Source: Nectonema munidae
Taxonomy: Eukaryota > Nematomorpha > Nectonematoida > Nectonematidae
Assembly (NCBI GenBank): GCA_030549495.1
Contig: JAUIRK010000710.1
Location: forward strand, 1-64,000
Reading direction: 5' to 3'
Length of the DNA: 64,000 nucleotides
In this document: in pieces, positions 15,601 through 25,482 of the stretch
How positions within the stretch are numbered: position 1 is the stretch's first letter
Layout: the number at the start of each line of letters is the position of its first letter
The notes under the pieces: generated by a model
The model's input: only the letters and a program-made list of their open reading frames with translations
Databases searched by the model: none
What the model was told of the DNA's origin: nothing
Made by a program: the position numbers and the translations under genes

Positions 15601-16407
15601 TTTTAAATAAGAATATATTAAAAATAGTTTATTGATTAAGACACCACTTAATTACAACATATGAAAATCAAAAACATCGATCCCATTGAAAATGGGGAAA
15701 AAATGAAGAAAAAGATCAATGCTCAGACCAAGCTCAGCCTAAAATTGATAAATATGTGCCTTCACATTATCAAAGGGTTAGAAAATTGGAATGATTTGAT
15801 GTGGGAAATTAAAAATTATAACTAGAGTATACACTTACGACTCTTATTTGTGATTCTTCATGTACAGAGGCTTCGTTTTCATTAGTAGGAATTTCTTTAA
15901 AAAAAAAAGTTCAATTAATCATGGGTGTTAAACGGTAATGTGCCATGGCATTTAAATTTAGTACTGCAGGAAATTTTAGTATCCATTCTGAAATTGAGAT
16001 TCAACTCAAATTTAGAATAATGATCACACTTCCATTTTAGAGAAAAGCAAATGAAGGTTAAAACAATCATATGGTTATTTTTTGGTGATTTTGAAGTGTT
16101 AAAAAGAAAAAATGTCTAATTTTATACCGCACATTTGGATTTTGTCTCAACTTACACTTTTTGGATTTTGTAATGAATTCAGTTTTTTTAATCAATTGAT
16201 ATGTATTATAGTTGAAAAGGGAGAACATTTTGTTCTTGAAATATACCTAGAAAAAAATACGATAACAATACAAAATGCAGATTTATTAATATAATGTTTC
16301 GCCTTCTTTAGGGGGGAAAATTTTGGTTTTTGCAAAAAAATATTTTTTTTTGGGTTTTTTTTTCTCCTCTCCCTGTTTTTTGTTTTCTTTTTTTTTGTTT
16401 TTTTTTT

Positions 16408-16438
<31 letters not shown>

Positions 16439-16460
16439 GGGTTTTTTTTTTTTTTTGGGG

Positions 16461-16491
<31 letters not shown>

Positions 16492-19400
16492 TAAGATTTT
16501 ATTAATTGGCGGGGGGGTTTTGAAAGTGAGGAGTGGAAGGGAAGAGGAAAGAAGGGGGGAAGAAAAAAGGAGGAAGAGAGAAAATATAATTAATTAAGTT
16601 TAATGACTACTCAATAATATTTGTCGTATTTTTATCTGTATTCTTTTCAATATATAAAAAATAAGAAAGGTGGAGATAAGTTGTGTTTTGAGGGACGTCT
16701 ATACAAAAAAAGGAACAAAGAAGACTCGTATGCGATGGGAGTGTTCACGAAGTAAACTTGAAACCTGCAAAGGTGCTATGACAACAGACTTAAGTAATAA
16801 TGACGTTCATGTCACAGCACTGCATAGCCATGGGGCTGATGTACATGCAGTAGAAGTGATCAAAATGCGTGCTAAAATGGGTGAGAAAGCTGAGACAACT
16901 AGAGAAAGGCTTCCCAGATTTTGAGCAGTGCGATTATGCTGGCCAAAGATCAAGTTCGTGTGCGCCTCGACAGAATAATACAATTTTAAAAATGAGATAG
17001 ATTAGATGAGATTTCTTTTTGACATGTACAAAATTATTTGTAGTGTTTTGTTCTTTTATGGAGTTTAGTATGACGGGAAAATTATTTCAATTAATATTTT
17101 AAAACTTAGTCCTGTAAAAAACCCAAACATCTTAGATTTTAAAATTTAAAAGATGAATGTTTGAAATGAATAAACCATGAAGCGTTCTTATCCGAAGTTT
17201 AACAATGTGGTTTGTGTTCACTGTTAAGTGTAAGATTCAGGGATCAGAGAACATAGGTGGTAGTTGGCAAATTTTAAATTAAGCATTAAAATGATGATAA
17301 ACAAGTGCATAGTCGGGGAAAAATAAAATGAAAAGAATCTTACTCCAGGCTTGTTCCTTGATCTTGAGTAGAACTTTTTCACTCCAGCAAGAGAAATCTT
17401 TCTCTAAGCCTATAGAATAGACAAACAAAACAAATGCAGGGATTAAATGAGACATTTGGGGAAAATCTTCTCCATACTCCCAGGCCATAGAAGTATAATA
17501 GAGTCTAGTTCCACTATCAATGGAGCAAATTGTATAACAGTTGATGAAAACTTAATAAACGCTTTGTATCAACGAATTCTTATAAAATAAAATAAAACAT
17601 GTCTATATTAAACACTCGAGAGAAGCACACTAATGAAGGCTTTACGATTTTAGCAAAATGATACTCCCTGAAATGATTTTTTAGAAGTCTACAATTTATT
17701 AAAAGTGTATATTATTATTGACGACCACATCGAAATATATAAAATAATTTAGGTGTCGCATAAACAAATTCTTTGAGCCAAGAAGATATTCAAAAAATTA
17801 GAGGAGTATAGGTCATGACTACTTCCAATGCATATCTATAAAGTAGAACTAGGATAAACCAGAACAAAATAAAGGTCACACAGCCCAATATTCCTATTTT
17901 AGATGATATTAACTTCAAAGCCATATTTTAATTAGGTCAAAACGCCAAAGAATACACTGATACACTAAACAATGTTGCTAAGATTGGTTAAAAGTTCAAA
18001 ATGAAAACATATTAACCTCCTTTCTGATTTGTAGATGAATCTTCATCTCCAGCAAAAAAAGGCAAAATCGCTCTCGCTTCAAGAGATTTCATATTAGAGA
18101 ACAGAGTGTGGCCTACCTAAAAAGATACATCAATCAAATATAAAATATTTTCAAATAATTTTTAAAACACCAACAACAAACTATTTTATCTAATTAGCAA
18201 AATAAATAATCAATATTTAAAAAGTGATACAATATGATTTAAAAAAAACTTTGGACAAAAAACAGGTTTAATGCGTGATGTGACAATATTCCATTGCAAA
18301 CTTTTTGCTTCTTTGTTTTTTATAAACTAAATTTTTACCTTATTTATATACACTCAATTCGGAAAATGGAGACCGCCTGACGGCTAGTATAAGATCTAGT
18401 TAGCACCCTAGTTTACTGTGTTAAAAATAGAGCAAAAAACCTTGTTAGAATAGGATTATCGCTTTCAAAATACGCGAATACGTCATAAAAACTTCACATC
18501 CATTCTTACTTTGTTAGAATCTTACTTTTAGAGAAACAGTCAATATGCAGTATTCCTTTTTAGTGCAAAAAAACCTTCAAAGCGCTTGGGCAGTTCTTTG
18601 CCAAAAAGGGCAACAATGAAGACTGAAGATCGTTTGAAACCTGTAAGACTGCTTTTCGGATAAGTCATAATTTCGTGCGCTTATACTCCTCTCAAAGAAG
18701 AAAAATCTCAAAACATCGCTTCAGACCAACTTTGCCCTGCCTAGGTCACCACCAATGACATCCATGTTTTTCTCTTTTTTCATTTTATTAATTTTTTAAT
18801 AATAAGAATACGAATGTTGTAAAAGATAGTTGCGATATTTTATTTTTAAACTTCTAAATTTCAATTTTTTATATGGTCGGGCACCTAACATATTATACGA
18901 AGGGGCCAGGCCCCAAGAATCACATAACATGGTTGTATGTGCATATAAACGTACATCATAAAATTAAAGTAAAAAGAGCTAAAGTGAAAGGTCACAGCTA
19001 CGCGCCTAGACAGTACTGTCTGAGCAGTAGAGCTCTTAAAACTGTACAATCCTTCTTACAAGACAGTCAAGATAGCCTTCCTTTAGTCTGCACAATTGAT
19101 TCGTTCTTGGTGTACTTTCGCCCAAAAAGTAAGCCTGAGATGTTTTTCCTTGTCTCAAAATTGCAAAAATTCTACTGGGTGGAGCATAAATTTCAGTGAA
19201 CTGTGCGAACAAGCAGTTCAACATTTTCAAATAAACTTACTCCGCACAATGTTTTGCATGGAGCAGACTTACTGTGACTTAGCATATTGCCTTATTCGAC
19301 AAAGTCAATACAAAAAGTACTTGAAAATCATTGATAGAGGGAGCACGGATCCGTCGGCGTATGCCTCAAAAGATTTGGTTTGAAACAACCAAAGAACCTG

Positions 19401-22400
19401 GTTGCACCGTGTCGTTGCGCTGCGAGACACGCGCTACGACGCCATCTTTCACTTGGTTAAGGCTGCTGACGGCGCTGAAGCATTCTACTCTGGCAAAAAT
19501 AATTCTACTATAAAAGAAAACATAGAGCAGGCAACCAACCAGGATAAAAACACTTAGTCTATCATCTATGTTTTATCATTGACAATGTTTCGTCGAACTT
19601 CGAAAGTAACATGTCTCATGGCAGATTACCTGGGCATTTCTGTGACTCAAAGCTTTCGTTCTGAAACCACAAATGTTTGGATGAAAATCTATCAAAAGTA
19701 TCAGATTGGCATATATGACTTATCAAATCATAGACGCAATTGAAAATGACGAAAACATAGCTACTGTATGCAATAACATGCGACAAACAACAAATCTTTT
19801 GAAGTACTACTTTTCCGAATAGAGGTTAACTTGTGTTCAATTTTATTTGAATTATATAGGTTGATATTTATTTGTGCAACAACGATATAAGCATACTTGG
19901 ACAATGATATTTATTTATTTATGCAAAAAACTATAATCAATAAGAGTGATTTTGAGGTAACTAGAAATTAGCATAAGAGATCTGAAACACAAATTGAAGA
20001 AAAAAAGCAAAAAACCTTATTAAAATTATCTCCATAAGACGAGTCCCCACATCCAAAAAGAGCAAAAGATAAGCGAGATAAGGCATTTTGTTGAAGTCTA
20101 AAGTCTTGAACCGCATCATCCAGCCACTGACAAAACCAGGATGAAGTTTGTGGAGGGTTACCATCGACAAAAGTAGAAATTATGATAATCAAAAGAGAAT
20201 CCTGCAAAAAATTTAAAACATAGAGGCTTCTGAATCCTAGAGATAATTGTGAAGTTTTATTAAAAATGAAATGATTTTTTAAAAATAGCTAATAAGGCAT
20301 AACACAATAGCTAACATGACAATGTATAAAGCATTTGTGGAAGAATTCTTCTTTTTCAAAGCTTTTATCTTGTTATATGTTTAATAAATTTAGAAAATTT
20401 AGAGAAAATAAAGGCAGTGGAGTATAGGCAAGAAAAGTGACCTCTTTGCACAAATCTTCAGGATCATATTCCGAGATGTCGAAAAGGAATAAGCATAGCT
20501 TATCGCTTAGGATTTCTTCTTTCAAAAAATTGAAGAGTTTTTCAGCTAAAGCCTAAATTAAATAATTTGAAAGTTGTACATTAACAAATAAATGAGATGT
20601 AACAATTTAAAAAGTAAAGGTAAAGGTACCGTGGGGTGTTTTCATCGAAGAGGCACAATTGCGCCGCTTGTACCGAACTATGAAGAAAGTAGGCTTGATG
20701 CGGGATCGAACCCAAGACCTTGAGTTATCGAAACCCAGTATCTAACCAACCTTACACACGCAAAATGAAATGAACAAAATGTCGTTTTTTAAGCCTTATA
20801 ATTTTCTATACATATGGAAAAGGATATCAAAATAAAGAAAATGAAACTTTTACAAATTCAGCTTCAATTTTGGTTTTTAAAATTAAAATAAATAGGTAAT
20901 TTAAAATAATGTAAAGAACACATAAAAATAAACAAAAATGTTACTTTATTATCACGAATAAAATAGATTTATGATTTTTTGGGCACTATTTATATTGTAT
21001 GTATTGGTTGGAATGTTAATCCGCAAAACTGAAAATCGCGGAATGAAATCATGCGATTTATCGAGGCGTGGTTGGATATAAATTGTAAATAGTCTAACCT
21101 GTTTATTTCAGCCACTTTAGGAACCAAAAAAATAGTGCTCTTGAACACGGCACGGTGATACAAAGGTCTTCCAAAAAAAATTTTCTTTGAAAAAATGTAT
21201 TTCTAAGCAAAGTTGTAAAAAGTAAGTAATTGAATATTGAACGATGCTGGAAAAACTGTAAAATCTGTTTGTTCCAACTTTCAAGTTCCAATTTTTTCAG
21301 CTATACTTTCTAAAAAATTCTTTGCGTAACTTTGTTTCTCGTCTTCAAGCTTCGTCGTTCTCGCTGACATAATGAACGGTTCTGAAGTTCCTAGCACTGA
21401 GAATAACCTTGCTGCATCTGAAATCCCCCCCCCCCCTTCTTCATGTGCAATTTTTGGGGTAGCTGTGAAAAGTTACGAATGACAAGTGGTCGGTATAAAT
21501 TTTTGTATATAAAAATATTTTGTATAATTTATATTATAATAGTTAATAATTTATATAAGTTTCAAACTTTTGTGTAAAGTAGAAAATGGATTCAATCGTG
21601 TAAATAAATCTTTTAGTAATGAAGGAAAGCATATAGATAATGTTAGTAGAGTGATGAAATCAGAATTAATTTCAGCAATATCAAATGAAGATGTAAATTG
21701 GGAAGATGAGCACGAAACTTAAGGATCACATGGAAATCTATGAATTTTTTTATTCTGAAAGAAAATATTTTCCTTGAAAAGTGTTTTCTACGGGGGCATT
21801 GAGAAGGAAAAGTTTGGGAAAGTCTGCTGAATAGAAATCCCAAAAAAAAAACAAATTCCAGAACCGAGTTTTTTGAAATATGTATTTCTGGAATATATAT
21901 GTATACAGTGGGCTAGTCAAAAATGTAAACAAGAGGGGCCACAAATTTTTGTTGTTGTTCTTGTTGTTATCGCAAGTTGTACCTATCAAGTGAATTGTTT
22001 AGGGAACGAACAAGTTTGGCAGTAAGGTTCTCTAGTTGAGGTTGCTTCGTCCATCTTGACGAAAAGTGAAGTAATAAAGGGGTTTCCCTAGCATCAATCA
22101 TAACTTGATTTATGTCGTTAACCATCTATCATGTACATTGAATCATTGCGTCTGATATAAGGTTTAGAAGAATGTCCGGTTTTGTGATGTGAAATTTACC
22201 TGACTTTATGTCTAGGTGCCAAAATTTTTTAAATTCTCAGATTGAAGGGAAATTGTTTCTCTAAGAGATCGTTTTTAATAAGTTTTTAGTAATTCCGTTT
22301 TCATATTAAAAAGAATCAATTATTTTTAAGATGTTGTTTAGGTTTAAAAAAATGTATTCGGGTGACGATTTGTTATACTTTCTATTTTTTATTTAAAATT

Positions 22401-23785
22401 CAATTGAAAAATTGCCGTGTTTTCCAGAGGGCTTTAAAGCGTCGTTCTAGTTTTCCTGCTAAACAAAAATGTTTTTGCCTCGTAGCGAATATAAACATAA
22501 TCATTAAAAACGCATATTTTTTCACATCAGACAAATTATAGAAAAATGTTTCATTCACATAAAAATTATCATATAACAGAAAAATGAAATACCTTAGATC
22601 TTCCAGTTTCCGAACCATAGAGTATTTTAACATTGAAAAGTTCAAAATCTTGTTCTTTTGCAAGAATCACTTCATCAACAGTAGACTTCTTCCAATTTGT
22701 GAAGAGTGCATTTGTAAAAAAGAGCTATAGATAAAAGGAAAAATAATCCTTTAAAAATAAGTTATTCACAACAAAAATGTAAGTTTTAAAGTTTTATCCG
22801 GATTCTGATATTTTTAATTAATGAGCTTAGCAATGCATGATAACTTTGAAATTTTAGATTTATCTACTTGTCTTGTTTTCTATACACTAATTTAAATGAA
22901 TAATGAATGATCAGTGCTGATAATCTTTCACATCTTCACAGATCTTTTTGCAGTAGTTAGTGATGGTTTCAACTTATCTTGACAAAAATTTTGATTACCT
23001 TGTTCTTTTGTTAGGTAAGCTTAGCATTCCATTTGATATGCTAGTAGTGAGTGAAATATGGAACAATTTAAAACCTGTTCTTTCAATTACTTGCTTTTTT
23101 ATTTAATTAACAAAGGGGGTGGAGTAGGTATATTTATTTCAAACAGATTGAAATTAATAAAATTTAATATTTTGAGTGGTCCTGTCAATTCTTGTGAGTG
23201 TTTGTCCTTCCTTTTTTTCTTGTAACAATATAAAGCTTACAGTTTTTTGTATATATCGTTTAAGGATGCATCGATAAGCAAATTAGCCGACTACCGATTA
23301 ATCGGTGGATTAATGACTCTTTTCAAAACTGATTTTCTACTTATATCAACTATTATTATGTACAATAGCTTAATTATTAATATTAACATGATCTCATCTT
23401 TTTTTAATGATGAATCACCTCATAAAGTTTCATTCTCAAGAAAAATTGACTTAACAAAATACATCAAATAATATTCAAAATGCTCTTAGGTAAAAAACTG
23501 AATTAAAAACTGAATATATTGTTGAAAAACAATCAATACAAAGTTAAATAAAAAAAAATAAACATTACAACTTTTACAAATTTTATACCAATGCTTGAGC
23601 CAGGAGTTCCAAACCTTTCCAATAGTAAGAGCCCAAAAATATATTTTAGGATCTTTAAGGGAACACAAAATAGCACAAAATTTTTATGTTTTTTGCCATT
23701 TACAGAAATATAAAAAATTTTCAACTTTAACATTTTTTAACTGCTATCACTCACTTTCTTCACGTATCTTCAATATCTTGTTCAT
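494..23785 (-). CDS. TYW1: TYW1: tRNA-Phe 4-demethylwyosine synthase, 15 exons, 3' end off window
   Basis: TYW1 makes the tricyclic core of wyosine at position 37 of tRNA-Phe from m1G and pyruvate by radical-SAM chemistry; the eukaryotic enzyme carries its own flavodoxin domain. Exons by position: 23785-23755, 23652-23615, 22724-22593, 20552-20442, 20201-20016, 18116-18017, 17409-17344, 15894-15839, 15350-15219, 14645-14410, 8908-8799, 8117-7940, 5657-5522, 1974-1864, 676-494. All junctions are GT-AG and the phases agree throughout, giving about 602 residues. Seen in order: a short hydrophobic N-terminal stretch (IYFWALTIGKLFF), the flavodoxin loop YGSETGRSK, a linker with DVEDIGDIL, the CX12CX12C cluster and the CX3CX2C radical-SAM motif, then the conserved HCALSLVGEPIMYP, YVSVDATTP and CEHEHSNC blocks. 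Introns reach 5.5 kb and are full of repeats. The family's final WWTWIDY-type exon is not found in positions 1-493 and must lie outside. The first two exons are the least certain part. Confidence 0.93.
745..870 (-). mobile_element. hAT-type MITE, end fragment
   Basis: The stretch with CCCGTCGACCCCTTCATAG and a second TCGACCCCC matches one end of the MITE family also seen at 4733-5030 and 43544-43869. Only the terminal 120 bases or so are recognisable. Confidence 0.5.
1864..1974 (-). CDS. TYW1: TYW1 exon 14
   Basis: Thirty-seven codons, KQRTVYRLTLVKAYNMDEV to CPSFIEIK, matching QQRTVYRLTLVKAWN and FIEVK of the family. Phase 0 at both ends. Confidence 0.95.
2420..3990 (+). mobile_element. Jockey-like LINE, decayed 3' part
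   Basis: The plus strand reads RTGVPQGSPLSPLRFNIHIS and then LADNICVYYSAKR, which correspond to the reverse transcriptase blocks GVPQGSPLSPLLFN and FADD of jockey-type LINEs. Further blocks follow in shifting frames (YFTGWNLKVN, then GINWGAG, then MPKLTYGNSVLG), so it carries several frameshifts and stops, and the FADD aspartates are mutated to ADN. From about 3120 on it is non-coding 3' sequence that recurs at 46522-46925. The element ends near 3990 in a short TTAGCTAACTAACTAAC tail. It lies in the TYW1 intron between exons 13 and 14, opposite in strand to the host gene. Confidence 0.8.
4733..5030 (+). mobile_element. hAT-type MITE
   Basis: It begins CAGGGGATCACCAAGTGG and ends AAAAAGTTTGAGAATCCCTC, a diverged pair of hAT-style terminal inverted repeats. 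It aligns along its length with the reverse complement of 43544-43869. It has no coding capacity. The flanking 8 bases no longer match. Confidence 0.65.
5522..5657 (-). CDS. TYW1: TYW1 exon 13 (radical-SAM barrel)
   Basis: It reads SLHPVTQLYVSVDATTPQAL then KKIDRPLFTDYWQRF, matching the family. The open frame extends both ways into introns; the acceptor TTTTTCAG and donor AAA then GTATCC limit it. Confidence 0.95.
5861..5925 (-). repeat. tRNA-derived SINE head (family B)
   Basis: The minus strand holds a box-A-like GGTGGCCTAATGTTGG and a box B CGGTTCGATTCCC followed by AGTGACTAT. The same layout recurs at 48271-48345. The arms do not pair as a tRNA acceptor stem, so it is not a working tRNA gene. 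Confidence 0.5.
7940..8117 (-). CDS. TYW1: TYW1 exon 12 (radical-SAM barrel)
   Basis: It reads VPGVIPERWKEALTPRHC then ALSLVGEPIMYPKIN and FLVTNAQFPEAIR, near-identical to TYW1 of other animals. The donor is CAG then GTATCA. Confidence 0.97.
8799..8908 (-). CDS. TYW1: TYW1 exon 11 (radical-SAM barrel)
   Basis: It reads HQTNPVGTEWKWNMDDPEF onward to LINQFKG, the family block after the CX3CX2C motif. It joins exon 10 through a split arginine codon (AG then A). Confidence 0.95.
9250..9276. repeat. (TC)n microsatellite
   Basis: A run of about 10 TC repeats inside the TYW1 intron between exons 10 and 11. Confidence 0.8.
9326..10060 (+). other. Unassigned coding-like relic
   Basis: The plus strand has two open stretches (9326-9511 and 9724-10053) with balanced residue composition, the second containing FYFGQIEDVIEAFETYLLTG. 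I do not recognise the family. It lies in a TYW1 intron on the opposite strand, so a decayed transposon gene is more likely than a host gene, but no terminal repeats were found. Confidence 0.3.
11776..12381. repeat. Minisatellite, 61-bp unit, about 10 copies
   Basis: A unit beginning AATTTGAAGTCTATC restarts at 11776, 11837, 11898, 11959, 12020, 12081, 12142, 12203, 12264 and 12325, exactly every 61 bases. Copies differ mainly at one spot (CTTCTGATTC, CTTCTAATTC or CTTATGATTC), with a few changes in the ninth. It lies in the 5.5-kb TYW1 intron between exons 10 and 11. Confidence 0.98.
12390..14400. other. Intronic AT-rich sequence, nothing recognised
   Basis: Part of the TYW1 intron between exons 10 and 11. 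Short open frames at 12842-13063 and 13339-13584 show no family signature or conserved motif that I can name, and are probably chance. Confidence 0.5.
14410..14645 (-). CDS. TYW1: TYW1 exon 10 (both iron-sulfur motifs)
   Basis: The most diagnostic exon: LRKNLSKQGYSLIGSHSGVK, then a CX12CX12C set (KMC, GGC, HLC) and the radical-SAM CX3CX2C motif CANKCVFC. In archaeal TYW1 these bind two [4Fe-4S] clusters. All six cysteines are present. Confidence 0.97.
15219..15350 (-). CDS. TYW1: TYW1 exon 9 (linker with DVEDIG)
   Basis: Forty-four codons containing SYDVVDVEDIGDILQN, matching the conserved VDVEDLG signature between the two TYW1 domains. The donor AAG then GTAAGA is strong. Confidence 0.88.
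15839..15894 (-). CDS. TYW1: TYW1 exon 8 (linker)
   Basis: A 56-base acidic linker exon, IPTNENEASVHEESQIRV. The linker is poorly conserved, so the call rests on good splice sites and the exact phase fit (two bases in, phase 0 out). Confidence 0.7.
16388..16490. repeat. Poly-T / poly-G low-complexity tract
   Basis: Long T runs alternate with G runs of about 24 and 29 bases, then a G/A-rich stretch to 16580. It lies in the TYW1 intron between exons 7 and 8. It may be a real G-quadruplex-forming tract or a base-calling/assembly artefact; the sequence alone cannot decide. Confidence 0.85.
16670..16924 (+). pseudogene. FLYWCH zinc-finger fragment of a MULE transposon
   Basis: The frame reads TKKTRMRWECSRSKLETCKG then VHVTALHSHGADVHAVEV, which fits the FLYWCH finger (W-C, C, then H-x-H) and the helix KMRAKMGEKAE after it. 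Such fingers sit at the N-terminus of many animal MULE transposases; the transposase core itself is absent here. It ends in a stop after 84 codons. It is in a TYW1 intron on the opposite strand, so it is a relic and not a host exon. Confidence 0.65.
17344..17409 (-). CDS. TYW1: TYW1 exon 7
   Basis: It reads GLEKDFSCWSEKVLLKIKEQ then AW, matching the GSIEADFRAWKTKF helix that closes the flavodoxin domain. The open frame continues upstream of the acceptor but only this part fits the family and the phases. Confidence 0.8.
18017..18116 (-). CDS. TYW1: TYW1 exon 6 (end of flavodoxin domain)
   Basis: It reads VGHTLFSNMKSLEARAIL then FFAGDEDS, matching the VGKNVDKWLWMLGA / GEGD segment of the family. 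It enters in phase 0 and leaves in phase 1. Confidence 0.85.
18873..19820 (+). other. Unassigned coding-like relic
   Basis: Plus-strand frames with protein-like composition and higher GC than the surroundings (for example EPGCTVSLRCETR and, in another frame, HLVKAADGAEAFYSGKN) shift frame several times. I cannot name the family. Its position, in the TYW1 intron between exons 5 and 6 and opposite to the gene, suggests a decayed mobile element. Confidence 0.35.
20016..20201 (-). CDS. TYW1: TYW1 exon 5 (flavodoxin core)
   Basis: Sixty-two codons, DSLLIIIISTFVDGNPP through WFCQWLDDA to FALFGCGDSSYGDNFNK. These match the YTDGLP, WFCKWLEEA and VFGLGNSAYASHFNK blocks of TYW1. Phase 0 at both ends. 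Confidence 0.92.
20442..20552 (-). CDS. TYW1: TYW1 exon 4 (flavodoxin)
   Basis: Thirty-seven codons, ALAEKLFNFLKEE to SEYDPEDLCKE, matching the helix and the EYDPDD block that follow the FMN loop. Phase 0 at both ends; the donor is GTCACT, which is less usual. Confidence 0.85.
20615..20760 (-). mobile_element. tRNA-derived SINE, family A, copy 1
   Basis: On the minus strand: box-A-like TTGGTTAGATACTGG, then box B GGGTTCGATCCC, then the tRNA-unrelated body with CGGCGCAATTGTGCCTCTTC and an end ACGGTACCTTTACCTTTAC. Five copies occur in the window. Confidence 0.85.
21000..22590. other. TYW1 intron between exons 3 and 4, nothing firm
   Basis: AT-rich sequence with a poly-C run near 21426. A Tc1-like ACAGTGGGCTAGTC motif sits near 21906, but no partner end was found. 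No gene or complete repeat is recognised. Confidence 0.5.
22593..22724 (-). CDS. TYW1: TYW1 exon 3 (flavodoxin loop)
   Basis: Forty-four codons ending in VKILYGSETGRSK, which matches the FMN phosphate-binding loop of the TYW1 flavodoxin domain (YGSQTGTAK in vertebrates). It starts after CTATAG and ends before GTATTT, in phase 0 at both ends. Confidence 0.85.
23615..23652 (-). CDS. TYW1: TYW1 exon 2 (membrane-anchor part)
   Basis: A 38-base exon after a pyrimidine-rich acceptor, reading NPKIYFWALTIGK, ending at AAG then GTTTGG. It enters in phase 1 and leaves in phase 0, as its neighbours require. Joined to the next exon it gives a hydrophobic segment, in keeping with the N-terminal membrane segment of animal TYW1. 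Confidence 0.5.
23755..23785 (-). CDS. TYW1: TYW1 exon 1 (start codon)
   Basis: It reads MNKILKIREE and one extra base, then a strong donor (A then GTGAGT). It was chosen because its phase-1 end fits the next exon and the joined protein runs into the flavodoxin domain. The family's N-terminus varies, so homology cannot prove this start. Confidence 0.55.
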
Positions 23786-23900
23786 AATGTGAGTGTACTC
23801 TCTTCAACCAGATGTACAATGCACGTGACGTATTCTCATTATTATTTAACTATAATTTCATTATAATAACTTGACTATACCGTTATCAGGGAAAATAGAG
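23786..23900 (-). promoter_or_regulatory. Putative TYW1 5' UTR and proximal promoter with E-box/CRE-like site
   Basis: Just upstream of the inferred start codon the sequence holds CACGTGACGT at 23822-23831, which combines an E-box (CACGTG) and a CRE half-site (TGACGT). No clear TATA box is seen. The role is inferred only from position. Confidence 0.35.
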
Positions 23901-23980
23901 TTTTGTTTGAGTGCGCATATAAAAGTATAAATATATTTTTAAAAAAAGGGACGTATGCACACAAGACATATCACAGGCTT

Positions 23981-24307
<327 letters not shown>

Positions 24308-24309
24308 TT

Positions 24310-25310
24310 TTAGTCCTTGTAATTCTTTTATGAATTGCTGAAGTTGGTGTGTATTTTAAGGCTGTTTGTAAACATTAACAAGACTTGAATTTGAAATGCG
24401 GGATTTTAGTTAGGCTTTCATCATATTTTCAAAAAGATATGTGAAAGCGAAGTATGATGGAATCTAGAAGAAACAGATTTGAAGCTGGGAAATTTATTCT
24501 TACCAACTTCCAAGAATATTCCAAGACATATTATCAGCCTTCAATAATTTTTTTTTGTAAATCTATTATTTCTTCTTCATTAATGCCTACAATATTTTAT
24601 ATCAAAGGACTAAGTTTTCTCAATAGCTATATTTTGAAGGCATAAAAATAAAGCTTGGCGAGTGGTTGAGAAGCCCTTCTCTAAGCAAATCACCTTCTTG
24701 CATGCTATACACACCGATTGCGACTTCTGCCATTTTTACAAATAGCTTTTTTTTTTATTTATTTTCCATAACGATGAGTCCTTTTCTTGCAAACGTTCAC
24801 AAAGCGATTATTTCTTTTGGCAAACACTTACGATGTTCGCTTCAATTTTATATGCTAATCAACAAGCTACTGCAACAAATTTATTAAAAAGTTATAATTT
24901 GATAATTAGTATTCAATTAAAAATGTAGAGAACATTTATACAAGATAAATCAATAAGATTGCATGCAAAAGTAAACGAACCACCAAGCCCACGTCTTTTT
25001 AACCCTTTTATGCCAGTGTCACATAGAACAAAAATCGCCTGCCTTTTTAAGTATAAAACTCATTTAATAAGAAAGCAGAAAATAAATTTTGGAAAAGCAG
25101 CGCCTTAAAGGATTAAACAATTGGTGCCTTACTTCTACACACAGTATATAATTACTTAATTGTTTGTATGCGTTTATATATAGATGTCTGCACGACCATG
25201 CTAGATATTTCTATTAAATGAAAATAGAATAATGAATGGTGATATTTTCATTGTTTTGTATGAAATTTTCATACTAAAAACAAATAATAGTAGTTAAAGC
25301 TTGATTTTTT
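24310..25310. other. Intergenic AT-rich sequence, nothing recognised
   Basis: Between the AC repeat and the SINE. The short frames (24454-24645, 24666-24887) have no recognisable motif. Confidence 0.5.
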
Positions 25311-25314
25311 AATT

Positions 25315-25465
25315 AAAAAGGTAAAGGTACCGTAAGGTGTTTTCATCGAAAGAGCACAATTGCGCCGCTTGTATCGAACTATGAAGAAAGAAGGCTTGAT
25401 ACGGGATCGAACCAAAGACCTTGAGTTATCGAATCCAGCATCTAACCAACATTACTCACGGACCC
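25315..25465 (-). mobile_element. tRNA-derived SINE, family A, copy 2
   Basis: The clearest copy: on the minus strand it opens with GTTGGTTAGATGCTGG, has box B TGGTTCGATCCC, the GGCGCAATTGTGCTC body and ends ACGGTACCTTTACC. It abuts the left end of the hAT element at 25483. Confidence 0.88.
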
Positions 25466-25482
25466 TAACAATTGACTAATTG

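Noticed and set aside
16323-16505. Open frame rich in Phe and Gly
   Set aside because: A translation of the poly-T/poly-G tract.
21906-21935. Tc1-like end ACAGTGGGCTAGTC, and a similar ACAGTGGGGCCC at about 52222
   Set aside because: No matching partner end or transposase was found for either, so they may be chance.
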